64,000 nucleotides of DNA. Origin: Pelargonium x hortorum (lineage: Eukaryota; Streptophyta; Magnoliopsida; Geraniales; Geraniaceae). Shown here one piece after another: positions 51,447 to 62,489 of this stretch. A program made the position numbers and the translations under genes. How positions within the stretch are numbered: the stretch's first letter is position 1; every line of letters starts with the position of its first letter. The notes under the pieces were generated by a model. The model was not told the origin of the DNA. It did no database searches and saw only the letters and a list, made by a program, of their open reading frames with translations. The stretch covers positions 62,001-126,000 of the forward strand of contig JAYMTJ010000010.1 in assembly GCA_036897525.1 (NCBI GenBank). The letters run 5' to 3'.

Positions 51447-51520
51447 CTATCCTTAGGGGAATCGAACCCCTGGACTTATTGGGAACCCTTGTAATATTGA
51501 CTCTGGGGCCCTCTTGTCTA
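51447..51520 (-). pseudogene. tRNA 3'-half with perfect T-arm
   Basis: At 51455-51471, read on minus, AGGGG TTCGATT CCCCT is a perfect five-pair T-arm with a canonical seven-base loop. TAAGGATA follows as a possible 3' acceptor strand. Upstream, AATATTACAAGGGTTCCC does not make a sound anticodon arm, and no D-arm is visible. The word ATATTACAAGGGTTC also occurs at about 15.06 kb. A T-arm this intact beside decayed text is notable; full tRNA function is unlikely. Confidence 0.5.
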
Positions 51521-52620
51521 GTCCAAAATTGAATACGAAGATCTCTTCATTACTTAAGTGACTATCTAATTTGTTCCGGTTGCAAAAATTCCGTATCTTT
51601 CCTTTGGTTCCATTCTATACTTTTTAAGCGTTTGTTTATAACTTTAACTGCCTGCATAAATCCCTTACGTTTTCAAGGATTTCTTACTCTTCAGAGCATC
51701 CTGAAAGAGCCTTGGTAGTTTTTATAAGTTTACATTCATGAGTAAAGGACCCCTTTCATTTAAGTGATTGGATTGTAATGTTGTAGTATGTAGGGTAGTC
51801 TAGTGCGTAGGAGGACAGGTATAACAGATCCAGAAGTAGGCCTACGAATACCTATACTTTCTAGGTTTCTTTTTCTCAATCTTTCTTTCTTAATCAGCAT
51901 AAATCCGATTTTAAACACCCTTTTTATACCTAAAAAAAGACTAAGTAGCTGTATAAGAGAAGAAACCCTTACTCCTTACACTAGAAGTTATGTATCGCTT
52001 CTGCTATTTGCAAATCCCTATAGGACATCGCACGAGAGACCCTTTTTGAAATTTGTAGGATCTAAACACCAACGCATGCATCCTTATTTTCTAACTTTTA
52101 AGGCAGGTCCTGGGAATACTGAAATTAGAAATAGATCCAAAAAAGCATAGAGTTTTAAATCCTTCCCTTTTGGAGAACTTGCAGGTTGCCCGAGCGAAGT
52201 ATAAATCAGACTCCTTGTTAATATAATAGTGAAATTTAGACTTTCTTGCTAGGGGTAGAAAGATGAAATATACCTCTTAAAACTAAGATTACTATCGGAC
52301 TTAATGTTTATAACATAATAAATTTCTAAGAATTGGAGGCTTATAACCTTAAGTAAACAATTCCTGAATTAGATATAGCATTATCCTAGTCGTCGAATAG
52401 CAAAAAAGTTACTTTGGATTTCAAAAAGTAGTGAACGGGCTTAGATTAGGGTGAATTCATATTCATATAGAAAGATTTATAGTATATTAGATAAAGAACT
52501 TCTCAAGTCGGAATTTTGGATTCGAAGCTTCAATACTAATATATAACAACTCGGCTTTAGAGATTTGCTTGCGTTTGCACGGGGAGGCTTTTATTCCAAA
52601 AAAGAAGAAAAAAGTCAGTT
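51521..52620. other. Non-coding stretch with the longest ATG-started frame
   Basis: The frame at 51803-52150 runs 115 codons, R- and P-containing, with no recognised domain, no signal and no start-site support. Its length is within chance for 64 kb at this composition, so I do not call it a gene. Nothing else was noted. Confidence 0.55.
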
Positions 52621-52623
52621 TGA

Positions 52624-52692
52624 CACATAAGAGCAGGACTTGAACCTGCGACCATACCTTCAAACGAGCCGCATTCTACCCAGGATTGTAGA
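52624..52692 (-). pseudogene. tRNA-Trp-like sequence, degraded
   Basis: On minus, CCTGGGTAGAATGCGGCTCG is followed by TTTGAAGGTATGGTCGCAGG and TTCAAGTCCTGC. The T-arm (52633-52649) is a perfect GCAGG/CCTGC stem with loop TTCAAGT. The order and wording align with bacterial and plastid tRNA-Trp (GGTAGAAC, GCGGGTCT, GGTTCAA), but the CCA anticodon is absent and the anticodon stem does not pair. The D-stem pairs three of four. I infer a tRNA-Trp-derived remnant with a preserved T-arm. Confidence 0.5.
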
Positions 52693-53747
52693 GTTCTCCT
52701 TAGTAAGAAAACCTAACAGAATAGTATAAGACATAGCAGCAGGAAACTATCTTAGCCTTTGATTCTAGAGAAGTTTAAGAAATAGAGGGTAGTAGATTCC
52801 TAGCTTTAGTCTTAGTTAAAACAAAATACAATCTTAAGAGTTTGGTAGTTCGGAGATTCTGCCTATTTCGACATATTTGGTAAATAAATCTATTATTAAA
52901 ATTCCTTGTTTCGGCAGCCCCTCTAATACTGGACCCTCTTTAACAAAACACAAAAACATTATGATTTTACTTTTTAGAAAAAAAAAACCTGCTTCCTTCG
53001 GTAGGTATTAAGGTGTCAAAGTGTAAAGCTATTGGATCTACATTAAAACTTTGTATAGAATCTAAATCCTCGTAATAATAGAAGCAACAGTATTGATTAT
53101 CTAAGTATCTTGTGTTTATTAATGCCACTTTACTAGTATTAAGTTCGATAAATTTAGAAAAAGTAATCCAGCCCTTGAAGAGCCTCCTGAAAATTTGAAA
53201 TTATCCCTATGTTCAAGTCTTGTTTTTAGTAATTACGTTAATATGGATCCCATATTTGTTAAGTACCTTCTTAGCATAACTGGCTAGATGTTTACTAATG
53301 AAGCTGCCCTATTATAAGCCCTTTACTTTTTCAAAAATAGAGTTTTTCTCTCTAAGATACAGGTTATCAGCAGAAAATGACATAGAAGTACACGAAGACA
53401 CCCATGCTTTTATAAATAACCCAATTCTCAAAAACGAAGCTTGATTTCCACTACGAAATGAATAAGGGATATAAGAGGGGTCCGCGTTTAGTAAAGTCAT
53501 TTTTAATAATAAGAAATATATCAAGTAAGGGTACAAGGTTACTCTTAAACAGTACACGATTTACTTCTGGAAAATTCGCTTTACTATTGAATTTGCCAAT
53601 TTTTCTTTCCCTTCTGCTTGTATTAGGGACTGCCCGTATAAGAAATTGCGTTTATTTTAAGAACTTGTTTGAAGTCGGGTTAATCCTAGGATTTTGATAG
53701 TCTTCTGTACTTTAAGTAGCACGGGGTCCGGGGCAAAAAAAGAACTC

Positions 53748-53806
53748 TTTAGAAGTTGAACCTATGACCAGAATATCAATTACTATCTGTTCTACCCAGT
53801 TGAATT
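53748..53806 (-). pseudogene. Degraded tRNA-like sequence
   Basis: On minus, AACTGGGTAGAAC, then TTCTGGTCATAGGTTCAAC. This parallels the Trp-like remnant at 52.6 kb (CCTGGGTAGAATG, TATGGTCGCAGGTTCAAG) in D-loop, variable region and T-arm, at the same spacing. The T-stem and anticodon stem do not pair. Probably a more decayed relative of it. Confidence 0.4.
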
Positions 53807-55560
53807 TTTTTAATACCCACTGTATATCCATCCTAATATCATGTATCATTAGAGTCCTTTTTAGAGATCTTTTATACTTAATACTTGCTTTCGATATACA
53901 ACCTGCACTTTTTGTTTAACAAGCACACACACTATAAAAGATAAATAGAAAAAGGGGTGTTATCAGGCTTTATCTATTTAGTTTTTTAAGAGGACCCTTC
54001 TTTTTTATCCCATTTTCTTTCAGGGCTCTTTGGAATATTATATAGACCCTCTATTGTAAGGTACGATTTTTTCCTAGTACAGACATGCAAGGGCGGAATC
54101 AGTACATAATGAGATCCAACAAAGAAGTTAGTTTCTGAAATTGATCATAGGTCCAAAATGTGCTCTAGTATTCTCTAGATTTTTTTAATAGTAATGTGTC
54201 TCGTCTCTTTGAAAAGGTCCCCATACTACCTTTCTTTTGTTAAAACTTGACTTTTGCTAGAGGGAGCCCTGATTATAAGACTTGCTTGGTCGTATATAAA
54301 TTGAAGTATTTCCGTCCTGTTAGATAGAGCTCTTGACTAAAGAATCTGGTATTTGCTATAAACTAGTGTGTTAATCTAACTTCGCTAAAGAGATAGAGTG
54401 ACTTTCTATCTTAATTACTTCAAATTCCTCACGGAGAATCCTGGTAAAACGGACACTAACCTTATACCTCTTTGTTAGCATCGAACCCTCTTTACTCAAG
54501 TAAAACCAAGCTCCAGATTCCTTTTTCTTTTTGTAAAAGAGCAAATTAATAGGCATAAGAGAGTCCTTTATACGTGCATCACGAAAAAGTCCAAAATAGA
54601 TATTGATATTGACGAACCCCTAGCATCTAGGAGCTAATTATAGTAATTCAAGTTCTCTAAGCTAGCTATTTGTAAAAGTTTTATACGGGATTACTTTCTT
54701 TAATAAGACCCATTTTCACACAGCCCCTATTCAGAGCAGCTTTCCGGTTTTATATAATATTAGGCACTTCATTTGTAGTCTTGAACTCGCTTGATATATC
54801 CGTAAAGTTAGAATATGTTCTGAGCTCTTTTGACTACTAGTTAAATTAATACTAAGGAACACCTGCTTTTGAACCTACGAAATGTATAGAAAAAAGGGAA
54901 CTATCCTTTTCTTTCTTTTTTTCGACTCTAATTTAGTACTACGGGAGCTTCCTAATCCGATAAATTACACACAGAGAATCCTGCTCTCAAAACAGACTTA
55001 ATAAACCTTTACTTACAGATCTCTGGGATACACTCCCTAAAAATGATCCCAAAAAGAAGCCTCGATTGAATGTTTGTGGTACCCCAAGAATGAAAAACAA
55101 TGGATCCAAAAAGGGAAGTGTTAGTGGGATAAAGTGTCTGTCCTGCAACTCGGGAAGCCGGTCGAGAGTGAAACTTGACCCGCTTAAATTATGTTAATCA
55201 AGCTTTGAGTAAATGCGGTATCTAGCTCAAGTCAATACCCAGATATCCTGCTAAAGAAATTCAGAGTGGAATCTTTTTAGTCAAAAGTTGATGTTTTTAA
55301 TGACCTACTAGCGAGTCAAAATACTAAGCTAATAGAATCCGATCTATCAAGGACTTTGCACTAGGATATATCTATCCCTCTTTTTTACACTTTATTTAAT
55401 AAGTTATACTTTTTAAAGTTTTTGTTGAAAGTATTTGCCCTTAAAAGTAAAAAGTCTCCTTTCCTGAAGTTGATTAGTTAAAGCCGCTTAGTAGCTCTTA
55501 CGAGGCTGTTCCCGTGTTACCGCGGGGTTTCCGATTCCAGATAAAAGTGGGTTATCTCTT
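53807..55560. other. Non-coding AT-rich stretch
   Basis: No gene was recognised. GTTACCGCGGGG near 55516 shares eight bases with a conserved small-subunit rRNA site, but its surroundings do not match, so it is rejected as rRNA. The frame at 53458-53697 (79 codons) overlaps an opposite 81-codon frame and lacks motifs. Confidence 0.55.
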
Positions 55561-55639
55561 ATCTAGTGTATGGTATGTACTATCAAAAAGCTATCCTGCC
55601 TTATCCTCCCTCACTATAAAGCAGCCTTGATAGGTGTTA

Positions 55640-55940
55640 GCTTGCAGGCTTATGCTCTATCTATAACACTAACAGGGACTCACTCGCTTACTCTCCATCA
55701 TAGCTTGTTTCTTACGAGTCTTACTGTTAACAGCTAACCCTATTTCTTGCTAATTATTAACTGCAGCCAGACTTCTTACCTCTTACTAGAATTTCTATCT
55801 TGATAGCTTTCTTCTTTTGAGCTAGACCCCTAGTCCTTAAGCCCTTGCCCTTAAAACACCTCCTTGGTATCCCTAACTTGTGCTTGTATTAAAAAGAAAC
55901 TAACTCACTTGCTTATGAGTTATACCTTTTAGCTTGAAAT
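55640..55940 (-). repeat. Purine-rich dispersed repeat, long minus copy
   Basis: Minus strand, in order: AAAAGGTATAACTCATAAGC, GGTCTAGCTCAAAAGAAG, AAAGCTATCAAGATAGAAAT, TCTAGTAAGAGG. The first phrase matches the 48.4-kb copy and the later ones match 32.3 and 46.4 kb. One frame reads R-G-L-A-Q-K-K-K-A-I-K-I-E-I-L-V-R-G-K-K and then stops soon after. This copy shows best that the two conserved blocks, GGTATAGCTC and GGTCTAGCTC..AAGATAGA, belong to one element. Confidence 0.5.
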
Positions 55941-55944
55941 CCTT

Positions 55945-57074
55945 AGGCAGAACACAGCTTGATACGGAATACATGGAATCCTTGAGTTCAAGCCCTAAAA
56001 TAGACTATAGAAAGACTTCCCCACACTACCTAAAGCGGCATATAAGAAAGTCACAGGTTCTAATCTGACAACACTTCTAAAGGGTAAAATGCACTGGTTT
56101 CAGAAGCAGGAATTAGCAGGAATCTCTTAAGGACTACGAGCAAGCAAGATAAATCTTGCCTTAAAACTATTGTAACTAGATAGAACAAGAATATGAAAAC
56201 AGCCTTATCCAAGCAAGCTTGCTTTATCTACAGCTTGAATTTTAGTACTCCGTACCTGTACTTACCCGATACGAAGTATAGTCTCGCCCCAACTTCTTTG
56301 TACTTAGCTTTCTAAATCTCTGGCAATATCTATAGGACTAAAACCTAAGAAAAAGGCTCTAAAGGAATTTTGACTAGGAAAGCGGCTTCTTGACAAACCA
56401 ATTTACAATGGAAAGCCTTTTGTTTATGATTAGGGCTTTGAATTTGGTAATAAAAAGGGAATCTTGGGAGCTAGATTTCACTTAATTAACCAGCTTTAAG
56501 GCAAAAGCACAACAAAAAAGGGGTGTGGGGAGGCAGTCTAGGAAAAGTCCAAATAAAGACGAGATCCTACTTGTACGACTCTGCGATAGAATAGCTACAA
56601 AGTACGGCATAGAATAAAGTTATATTAACCAAAAACTGAACTAGGATATTATTTACTTATCGAATACAGATTGGTAGGTCGAATCTTATACATCAGCCCA
56701 TAAAAGGTAAAGTAGCAGTTTATTTTATTATATTAAACGTAATCCGAATTAGTGGAGGCACTCTTGTATGACTTAAACTCCTTGCTTTATTCTTAGAGGA
56801 CCTAGCCCGGCTTTTTATTTATACTTGTTTTTTCGTTAATTACTATCCGGAATTAGAAACCTACAAACATTAGGAACAACACGTGCAGACAACGCTTCAC
56901 CATCATCTTTCTCTATTTACTAAATCCTCGGATACTCGAAAACAAGCAGAACATGAAAAACCCTTCTTTTAAAAGCAAATCTACTTGCCTGGGAAACAAG
57001 AAGAGCTGTCCTTTAATCCGTACTAAAGCTAGTCTATCTGCTTAGTTAGGCATGAATTTCTATTAGAGTATAAA
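55945..57074. other. Non-coding stretch with T-arm-like words
   Basis: No gene was seen. CACAGGTTCTAATCTGAC at about 56052-56069 and GAGTTCAAGCCC near 55984 look like T-arm scraps, without other tRNA arms. Confidence 0.5.
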
Positions 57075-57130
57075 GTTGTTCGATCACGGAGACATAAATC
57101 AAACGGCCGCAGGTTCAAACTGCATTATCT
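57075..57130 (+). pseudogene. tRNA 3'-half-like sequence
   Basis: GCAGGTTCAAACTGC at 57109-57123 folds as four pairs (GCAG/CTGC) with a seven-base loop, GTTCAAA. Upstream, CACGGAGACATAAATCAAAC may be a ruined anticodon region. No D-arm was found. Confidence 0.35.
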
Positions 57131-58569
57131 CTTATAAAGAAGTATACTAACCCAACCGGGTTATTCTTTGCTTCTGGAGATAGTTTTTTATTTAGGTCGG
57201 ACCAAATAAGTTGAGAAAACTCAAGGTATACGATATTCTTAGGAGAGAGATATTATAACCCCTTATGCATTTTTAGAAAGTTTCTTTTACAAGTTTGTAA
57301 AATCTCTTAGAATAAAGGGGGCATACGTTTCTATACCTTCTACACCTAATTGTATACTAGCTGGATGCTGTATTAATAAGCCCTATATGTATCAACCAGT
57401 TTTAAAGCCTTGGAATTACCTTTATGTTTTTAGAAGTATTTGCTTTAAAATCAACTTTGCAGTAGTAAAATGGCTTGTAGTCGGATTCCCTAAGATAGAG
57501 TGTAAGTTTTTCATAGAAACAAAAGTGTTTATTCCTGCCTTATTTATTAGTGGATACCTTTCTATTTAAACAGGGGGCTGGGTGTAGGAAAAGTCCCTAA
57601 TAAATGGTATATAATGAATGGATACTAGTAGGCTATAGACCTAAAAAGAATCCGGAGAATATAGAATATAAGAAGTACTTTTACAGAGTCTTTAGCCATT
57701 ATAGGGAAAAATCTCCTACGTAGGAACACCCCTACTTGATTTGTAAAAAAGCACGTGTATAAATCTAAGAACTTCTTTTTACTTCCGCATTTCTAGAATT
57801 TCAGTTTTTTGTAAAAGAATAAAAATAGTGATAAACAAGGAACTCGCTGTAGGGGTTTTTAATGTGCAAGGATCCTCTCTTTTATTGGTCAGAGGTGCCT
57901 CCGTATTTTAACTTAACAGGATCAGAAAAGGAGTCTCGATAATAGTAGCTACTTACCGGCAAAGGAATAACGGGAGCCTTCACTATGGTCTTAATAGCAA
58001 TACAAGATCCAAAAAAGTTCAATTCAATTCCTATTACTATACTAGGATCTATAGGGCAATTTCTATCTAATCCTGCCTGCGGTTTTTCGTAGAACGTGGC
58101 ACTCAATTTCAGTCTTATAATCGCTTAAATAGAGCTCCTTTCTTGTATCCGGGATCGTATTCTTAATACTCTTTGTATAAAATACACCAAATCTTACAGA
58201 AACACCCCTCGATCTCTTATTACTTGGGGCAAAGTCTTTTCCTTAGCTCTTAGCTAGATTTGAAAGGAATTCTTCTTTGTTTAGCTCCGGATCTAGTTTA
58301 ATAAAAGGGAGGCCATTCTGGTATTTTGTTAAGACTCTAGAATTACAAGAAATTTTATATAATTAAGTAAAACTAGCTAAGGTTTATTTGAATTTATATT
58401 CCTTTGCTTGCCTTTCGTCCGAAACAGAGGATCCCACCGCTTCTTCGAAGTGTTTCTGAGAGAAGTCAGTGCTTCGCCTTTTGACTTATATCTTTCCCAA
58501 GTTCAAATAACTTATAACTTTGGCTTTATTGCATTCCCACAATCTTGTTTAAGAGATTCGTTAGCTATA
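57131..58569. other. Non-coding stretch
   Basis: No gene was recognised. Frames of 60-74 codons (57387-57569, 57882-58106 minus) show no motif. Confidence 0.55.
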
Positions 58570-58660
58570 TCTTTTCGTTCTCAGCTATAACTGTCTTATA
58601 ACCTGCACCTGCCTTCTTAATATCTATCCGAGTCCTTGTAGCTAGACCCTCCAAAAATTA
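58570..58660 (-). repeat. Purine-rich dispersed repeat, minus copy
   Basis: Minus strand: GGGTCTAGCTACAAGGACTC, then AAGAAGGCAGGTGCAGG and ACAGTTATAGCTGAGAACG. It matches the 62.6-kb copy, which has GACAGGTACAGGTCTAGC, and the GGTCTAGCTC block at 55.8 kb. A short stretch reads K-K-A-G-A-G-Y-K-T-V-I-A. Confidence 0.4.
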
Positions 58661-59284
58661 TACATTAAAAGTAAATAGCTGTGAAAAGGCTCGTATCCTG
58701 AACTTACACTAAATTAGGGGTCTCAAAAGAATATATCTACTAAGAAACTTATCAAACATGAGTTAGTAATTACCACCATAATTACCACCAAAGGAATCCT
58801 AGAGATGCTCGACTCTTTAGGCTTGTGCAAGACATTAAAAACTTACACTTTGTTAAGGGAAAAAAAGGGCACTGACTTTGAATATCAGAAATTTATAAGG
58901 ATAGCGCCTAGCCCATGCAGTCACGAGAAAATGCTAAGCATTTTTGGAAGCCTTTAGACGAGGCATTATCTTTAAGTCCACTGTATATGCTTTTAGCTAA
59001 AGGGAGTTCTTATTTTAAACAAAGGGAAGCTATCCAGAAAGAAAAAGGAGGATCTGTCAAATCAAGTAATTCCTAAGATTTCTTGTAGATGAGGTGCCTC
59101 TATAAAGGAGTTCTTACTATTCGTACTGGGTAACCGTTACTTTTCTATAAGGGATGCCCTTTGTTGTCAATAATCATAAGTTTGCCCTTTTAGTGCTTGT
59201 CGAAAAACTTCCTAACATACAGGATAAATTAAAACTTTACGTTCTTCTTAGATTCTTTATTAAGTTAAATTTTTAGTTGTTAAT
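58661..59284. other. Non-coding stretch
   Basis: No gene was seen. GGAATCC at 58793-58799 is a further symmetric word. TTACCACCATAATTACCACC near 58770 is a short imperfect tandem. Confidence 0.5.
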
Positions 59285-59285
59285 T

Positions 59286-59354
59286 TAGTGGTATAGCTTC
59301 GGTTGGTAGAGCACGGGGGTACGCATCCCACAAATCTTGATTCGGATCCCATCT
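59286..59354 (+). pseudogene. Degraded tRNA-like sequence
   Basis: AGTGGTATAGCTTCGGTTGG followed by TAGAGC is a D-arm with one extra base. GGGGGTACGCATCCC pairs GGG with CCC as an anticodon arm. TTGATTCGGATCCC is a ruined T-arm (compare GGTTCGAATCCC). Parts and order are right, pairing is poor. Identity unknown. Confidence 0.45.
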
Positions 59355-61025
59355 TGATATCTCTTTACTCTCACGGGGTTAAAAAAGTGTACCTTATGCC
59401 GGATATTTCATTTTAGAATAGAACCGTTTGCAAAAGAGAGGAGCTGGGTAAGCGGTTTTGCTGGATCAGGATACACTGTTTATTCTTATCTACACACGAA
59501 CATTTCTACGAGTCACAAATCCTATTTTAACCCACCGGGAATTGTTCTAAACTAAAGGACGGGTGAGTTTTATTCATGAAAATTGGCTTTATCGTTCTGT
59601 ACATTAGTCGGGGACCTAGCTCGGAAGCTCACTTTATTATCTGATTCGAACCGGCGGCTTTCTTAATATAAATATGTTTTCGGTACGTTCGCAGTTAGTA
59701 GTTAAGGCTAGCTAAGATCTAAGATAAGCGACTCGTTAAAAGACAAGGAAATCCGGTGATTACAAGCTTAGGCGTGAGATATTAGTTGCCCTGAATCAGA
59801 GATTGTACATCAAGATTGATTTACTAAAACTCGTAGTCAAATTTTGTAGTATATAAAACTGAAAGGACTCCTTATGGAAAGTTAATCTATTTGTAACCTC
59901 CCTTTTCATAATACCAAGGAACTTACATATCTCCGAATTGAAGAGGTCCTTTTGTTTTTAGGAAAACTCTATTTGAAATGGATATTTGCTAACCTTACTT
60001 TATTTTTAGAGTTCTACCAGGTCGGGTTTAGAATATAGTGAATGGACCTTATTATACACCAGTAAACCTAACTGCTGGCGCTAACTCTAAAGATCAGTGC
60101 ACATGAAAGCTTTACTAGACCCCTGCGAAAGGTAGGATTCTTCCCGAAAGAAAAGAAAAGGGGCCTGGAAAATCTATATACATATAAACGAGGATTAGCT
60201 TTTCGGAGTATTTAGAATTTTACACGAAAGTAAGGAATAAAAGAAACACTTAAGAAGGGAGAAGGGGTCGAATCCGTATACTGTTTTTAGTGGAAGAGCC
60301 CTTATTCACATTAGGAGAGTCTTTCCTTGAAGGTAGACTCTTTTGCTTGGTTAAACAAACCGATTAGATTAAACGGAGGAGTAGTTCTAAAGTAAACTTA
60401 ATTATGCGAAAGTTATATCTTAGGGTCTATCTTATGTTCTAATTAGTTGTAAAGGATAGGAGTAATAAATAGGAGGTTTAGCAGTGTCTCTAAGTATTGG
60501 TAAAATAAGATCCTTTTTTAAATTTAAGTGAATAACTAAGTGTCGTGTGTCCTATCTAGAGGTTATCCCTTTCTTATTATTTTGATATACTTTATATTAC
60601 AATATAGAAAATAAATAACCCGCAATCTGCAAGACTAAAACAAGCTTTCTTTTTGTGCCACAAGATCCCTCGAAGCTTTTCTAATTCTATCTTAGATTAC
60701 TTGCTTCATTTCAGAATTTGTAATAGAAGGTCTAACCACTTAGAATATAATAGGATTGAACTAAATTATCTGTTGGTTCTCTTATTTTACAAGTATTAAA
60801 GCTAAGTTTCAGTTTAATAAATACTATACTACCTGGGGGACTTTTAAATACTTCTTGTGTGTTTATGTTACTGCTTAATAAGATAGTGATTCCTTGAAAA
60901 GGGCCACTCTGCTGTGTTGCTTATTACGGCTCCTTACTTTCTAGTATCTGGGAATCAATTTCTGACAAGAAATGAAAATTATAAGGTTACTTGTTACTTC
61001 AAAAAATCTTTGCTATTAAGATAAG
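59355..61025. other. Non-coding stretch
   Basis: No gene was seen. A minus-strand T-arm-like word, CCGGTTCGAATCAG, lies at about 59640-59653 without a supporting anticodon arm. GGGGTCGAATCC near 60265 is a weaker T-arm-like word. Confidence 0.5.
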
Positions 61026-61033
61026 TCAAGTCA

Positions 61034-61095
61034 TGGGAATGGCCTAGACAACCGCGCCAAGGTTGAGGGCTTAAAGTCGGCGTCAAAATCGCTGA
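61034..61095 (+). pseudogene. tRNA-Leu(GAG)-like sequence, degraded
   Basis: AATGGCCTAGACAACCGCGC then CAAGGTTGAGGGCTTAAAG resembles bacterial and algal-plastid tRNA-Leu(GAG), whose text is GGTAGACGCGCTAGGTTGAGGGCCT. The loop region TTGAGGG with anticodon GAG is preserved. The D-loop, variable arm and T-arm are not convincing. I infer a tRNA-Leu remnant, with chance similarity not excluded. Confidence 0.35.
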
Positions 61096-62113
61096 GATTA
61101 TATGACTTTATATAACCATTTATACCCTGCCAATTAAAGGATTAAATTGGATGAATGGCAAGAATAATCCTGTAGTAAAAGGTTCAAGCCAGTTTTTCTC
61201 GTTTTTTCTTCAATTTTTATTTAGCTCTCAAAACAAAATAGAAACTCTTTCTTATTTGTAAAGAAAGCATTCCACTTCTACTTTTAACTTTATATATTTT
61301 CAAGGAAAAGGGTTTCTCATCTCAAGCTTAGTATTAGTATAGTATTACCTACCCGAAATAATATCTCCAAATTCCCTGTTAATTTAAGGGGCTCCTTATA
61401 AATTTTAAGGTTTGCAGTTTCAAACTTCTATCCGAAATTTCAGAATTAGGTACTAAATTGCAGTTTTTTTAGGCAAAGTTGTGATCTAAGTTGCTTCTTT
61501 ATATGGGCTCTACCTTTCAATTTTTGGAATTCTCTATAATTTGACTAAATTTCTGTACTTGAAGTCCCCTTTACTCGCCAGCGCTTGCTGTATTTATGAA
61601 TTGTATTTATGAATGAGTAGGGTCCTCTTTGATTTACCGCTAAAACTTAACTTATACTTATATTGCGAGGGGTGGACTTTCATTTAGTACTCCATTAAGA
61701 GTTCAGTCAGTTAACTATTATACGTACCGAAAGGGGCGGGCCTCTCAATTTCAAGCTAAAGAATTTCCGTGATAAGAGGGTGGGTTTTCTAATGATCGGG
61801 TTCCTCTTAGAAAAAAGGGCCCTATTAGTGTAGTGAGCTCTTCTCCTTTTTAGGCTATTTAAGTTCTTAAGAGATTTATGCAATCCGTCTTCTTTTCAGT
61901 GACAGAATTTTTAGACTTGACTAAAGAATGAATGACTGCTAATTAGAAACCTTGTTGATCCAGTATAGTAAAGTTACAGATACGTAAACAATACCAATAG
62001 GGAGAGGAGAGACTCGCTTTGTATATTTCCTTGTATCATAGAAAGTTTTTTTGATAATTAAAATGTTTATCAAGGGTTCTGAACATGCTAACAACTATTA
62101 ATGCAGGATTAGA
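61096..62113. other. Non-coding stretch
   Basis: No gene was seen. A 13-bp unit, TGTATTTATGAAT, is tandemly duplicated at 61589-61614. Confidence 0.5.
61589..61614. repeat. 13-bp tandem duplication
   Basis: TGTATTTATGAAT occurs twice head to tail with no mismatch. Because the copies are identical it is recent relative to the decay around it. Confidence 0.8.
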
Positions 62114-62172
62114 TTAAGCCCCTCATCGGTAGAGTATTGACCTAATAGTGGTAAAATTTCAAATTCCAATAG
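62114..62172 (+). pseudogene. tRNA-Met-like sequence, degraded
   Basis: CCCCTCATCGGTAGAGTATT, then GACCTAATAGTGGT, then TTTCAAATTCCAATAG. Plastid elongator tRNA-Met carries GAGTATTG and TTCAAATCCAATAG at these places, so the likeness covers the D-arm and T-arm. The CAT anticodon is missing and the stems are broken. Probably a dead gene. Confidence 0.4.
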
Positions 62173-62489
62173 AGTAATTTAGTATAATGAAGAAAGAAAA
62201 GATAGATCAACAAGGAAAGGACTGCCTCAAGGATAAGTTTTAAATTAAAGAGTTAATCACCCGGACTAGTGCCGACAGAGGCAAATATTAAAATCTAGCA
62301 TGTGATTCAATTTCTCTTTTCTATAAAGCTACTTTGTTTGTAGTGTACCCCTTCCGTTCTGGAAAATAGAGATTTACCCAACCGATCTCTAGTTTATAAT
62401 TATATATACGTTCTTTCTTAGGCGCTTAAATAACCAAAATTTTAGCAGGAATACACTATAGGAACAAACCCACTGCGACTTTTGTATTT

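Noticed and set aside
51803-52150. 115-codon plus-strand open frame, the longest in the window
   Set aside because: Length is within chance for 64 kb at this stop density. No domain, no start signal, no neighbour supports it.
55505-55535. GTTACCGCGG, resembling the 16S 530-region complement
   Set aside because: Eight to nine bases only; the following conserved bases are missing.
38600-62180. tRNA-derived SINE family
   Set aside because: The tRNA-like sequences seem to have several different identities and do not share flanking bodies or tails.
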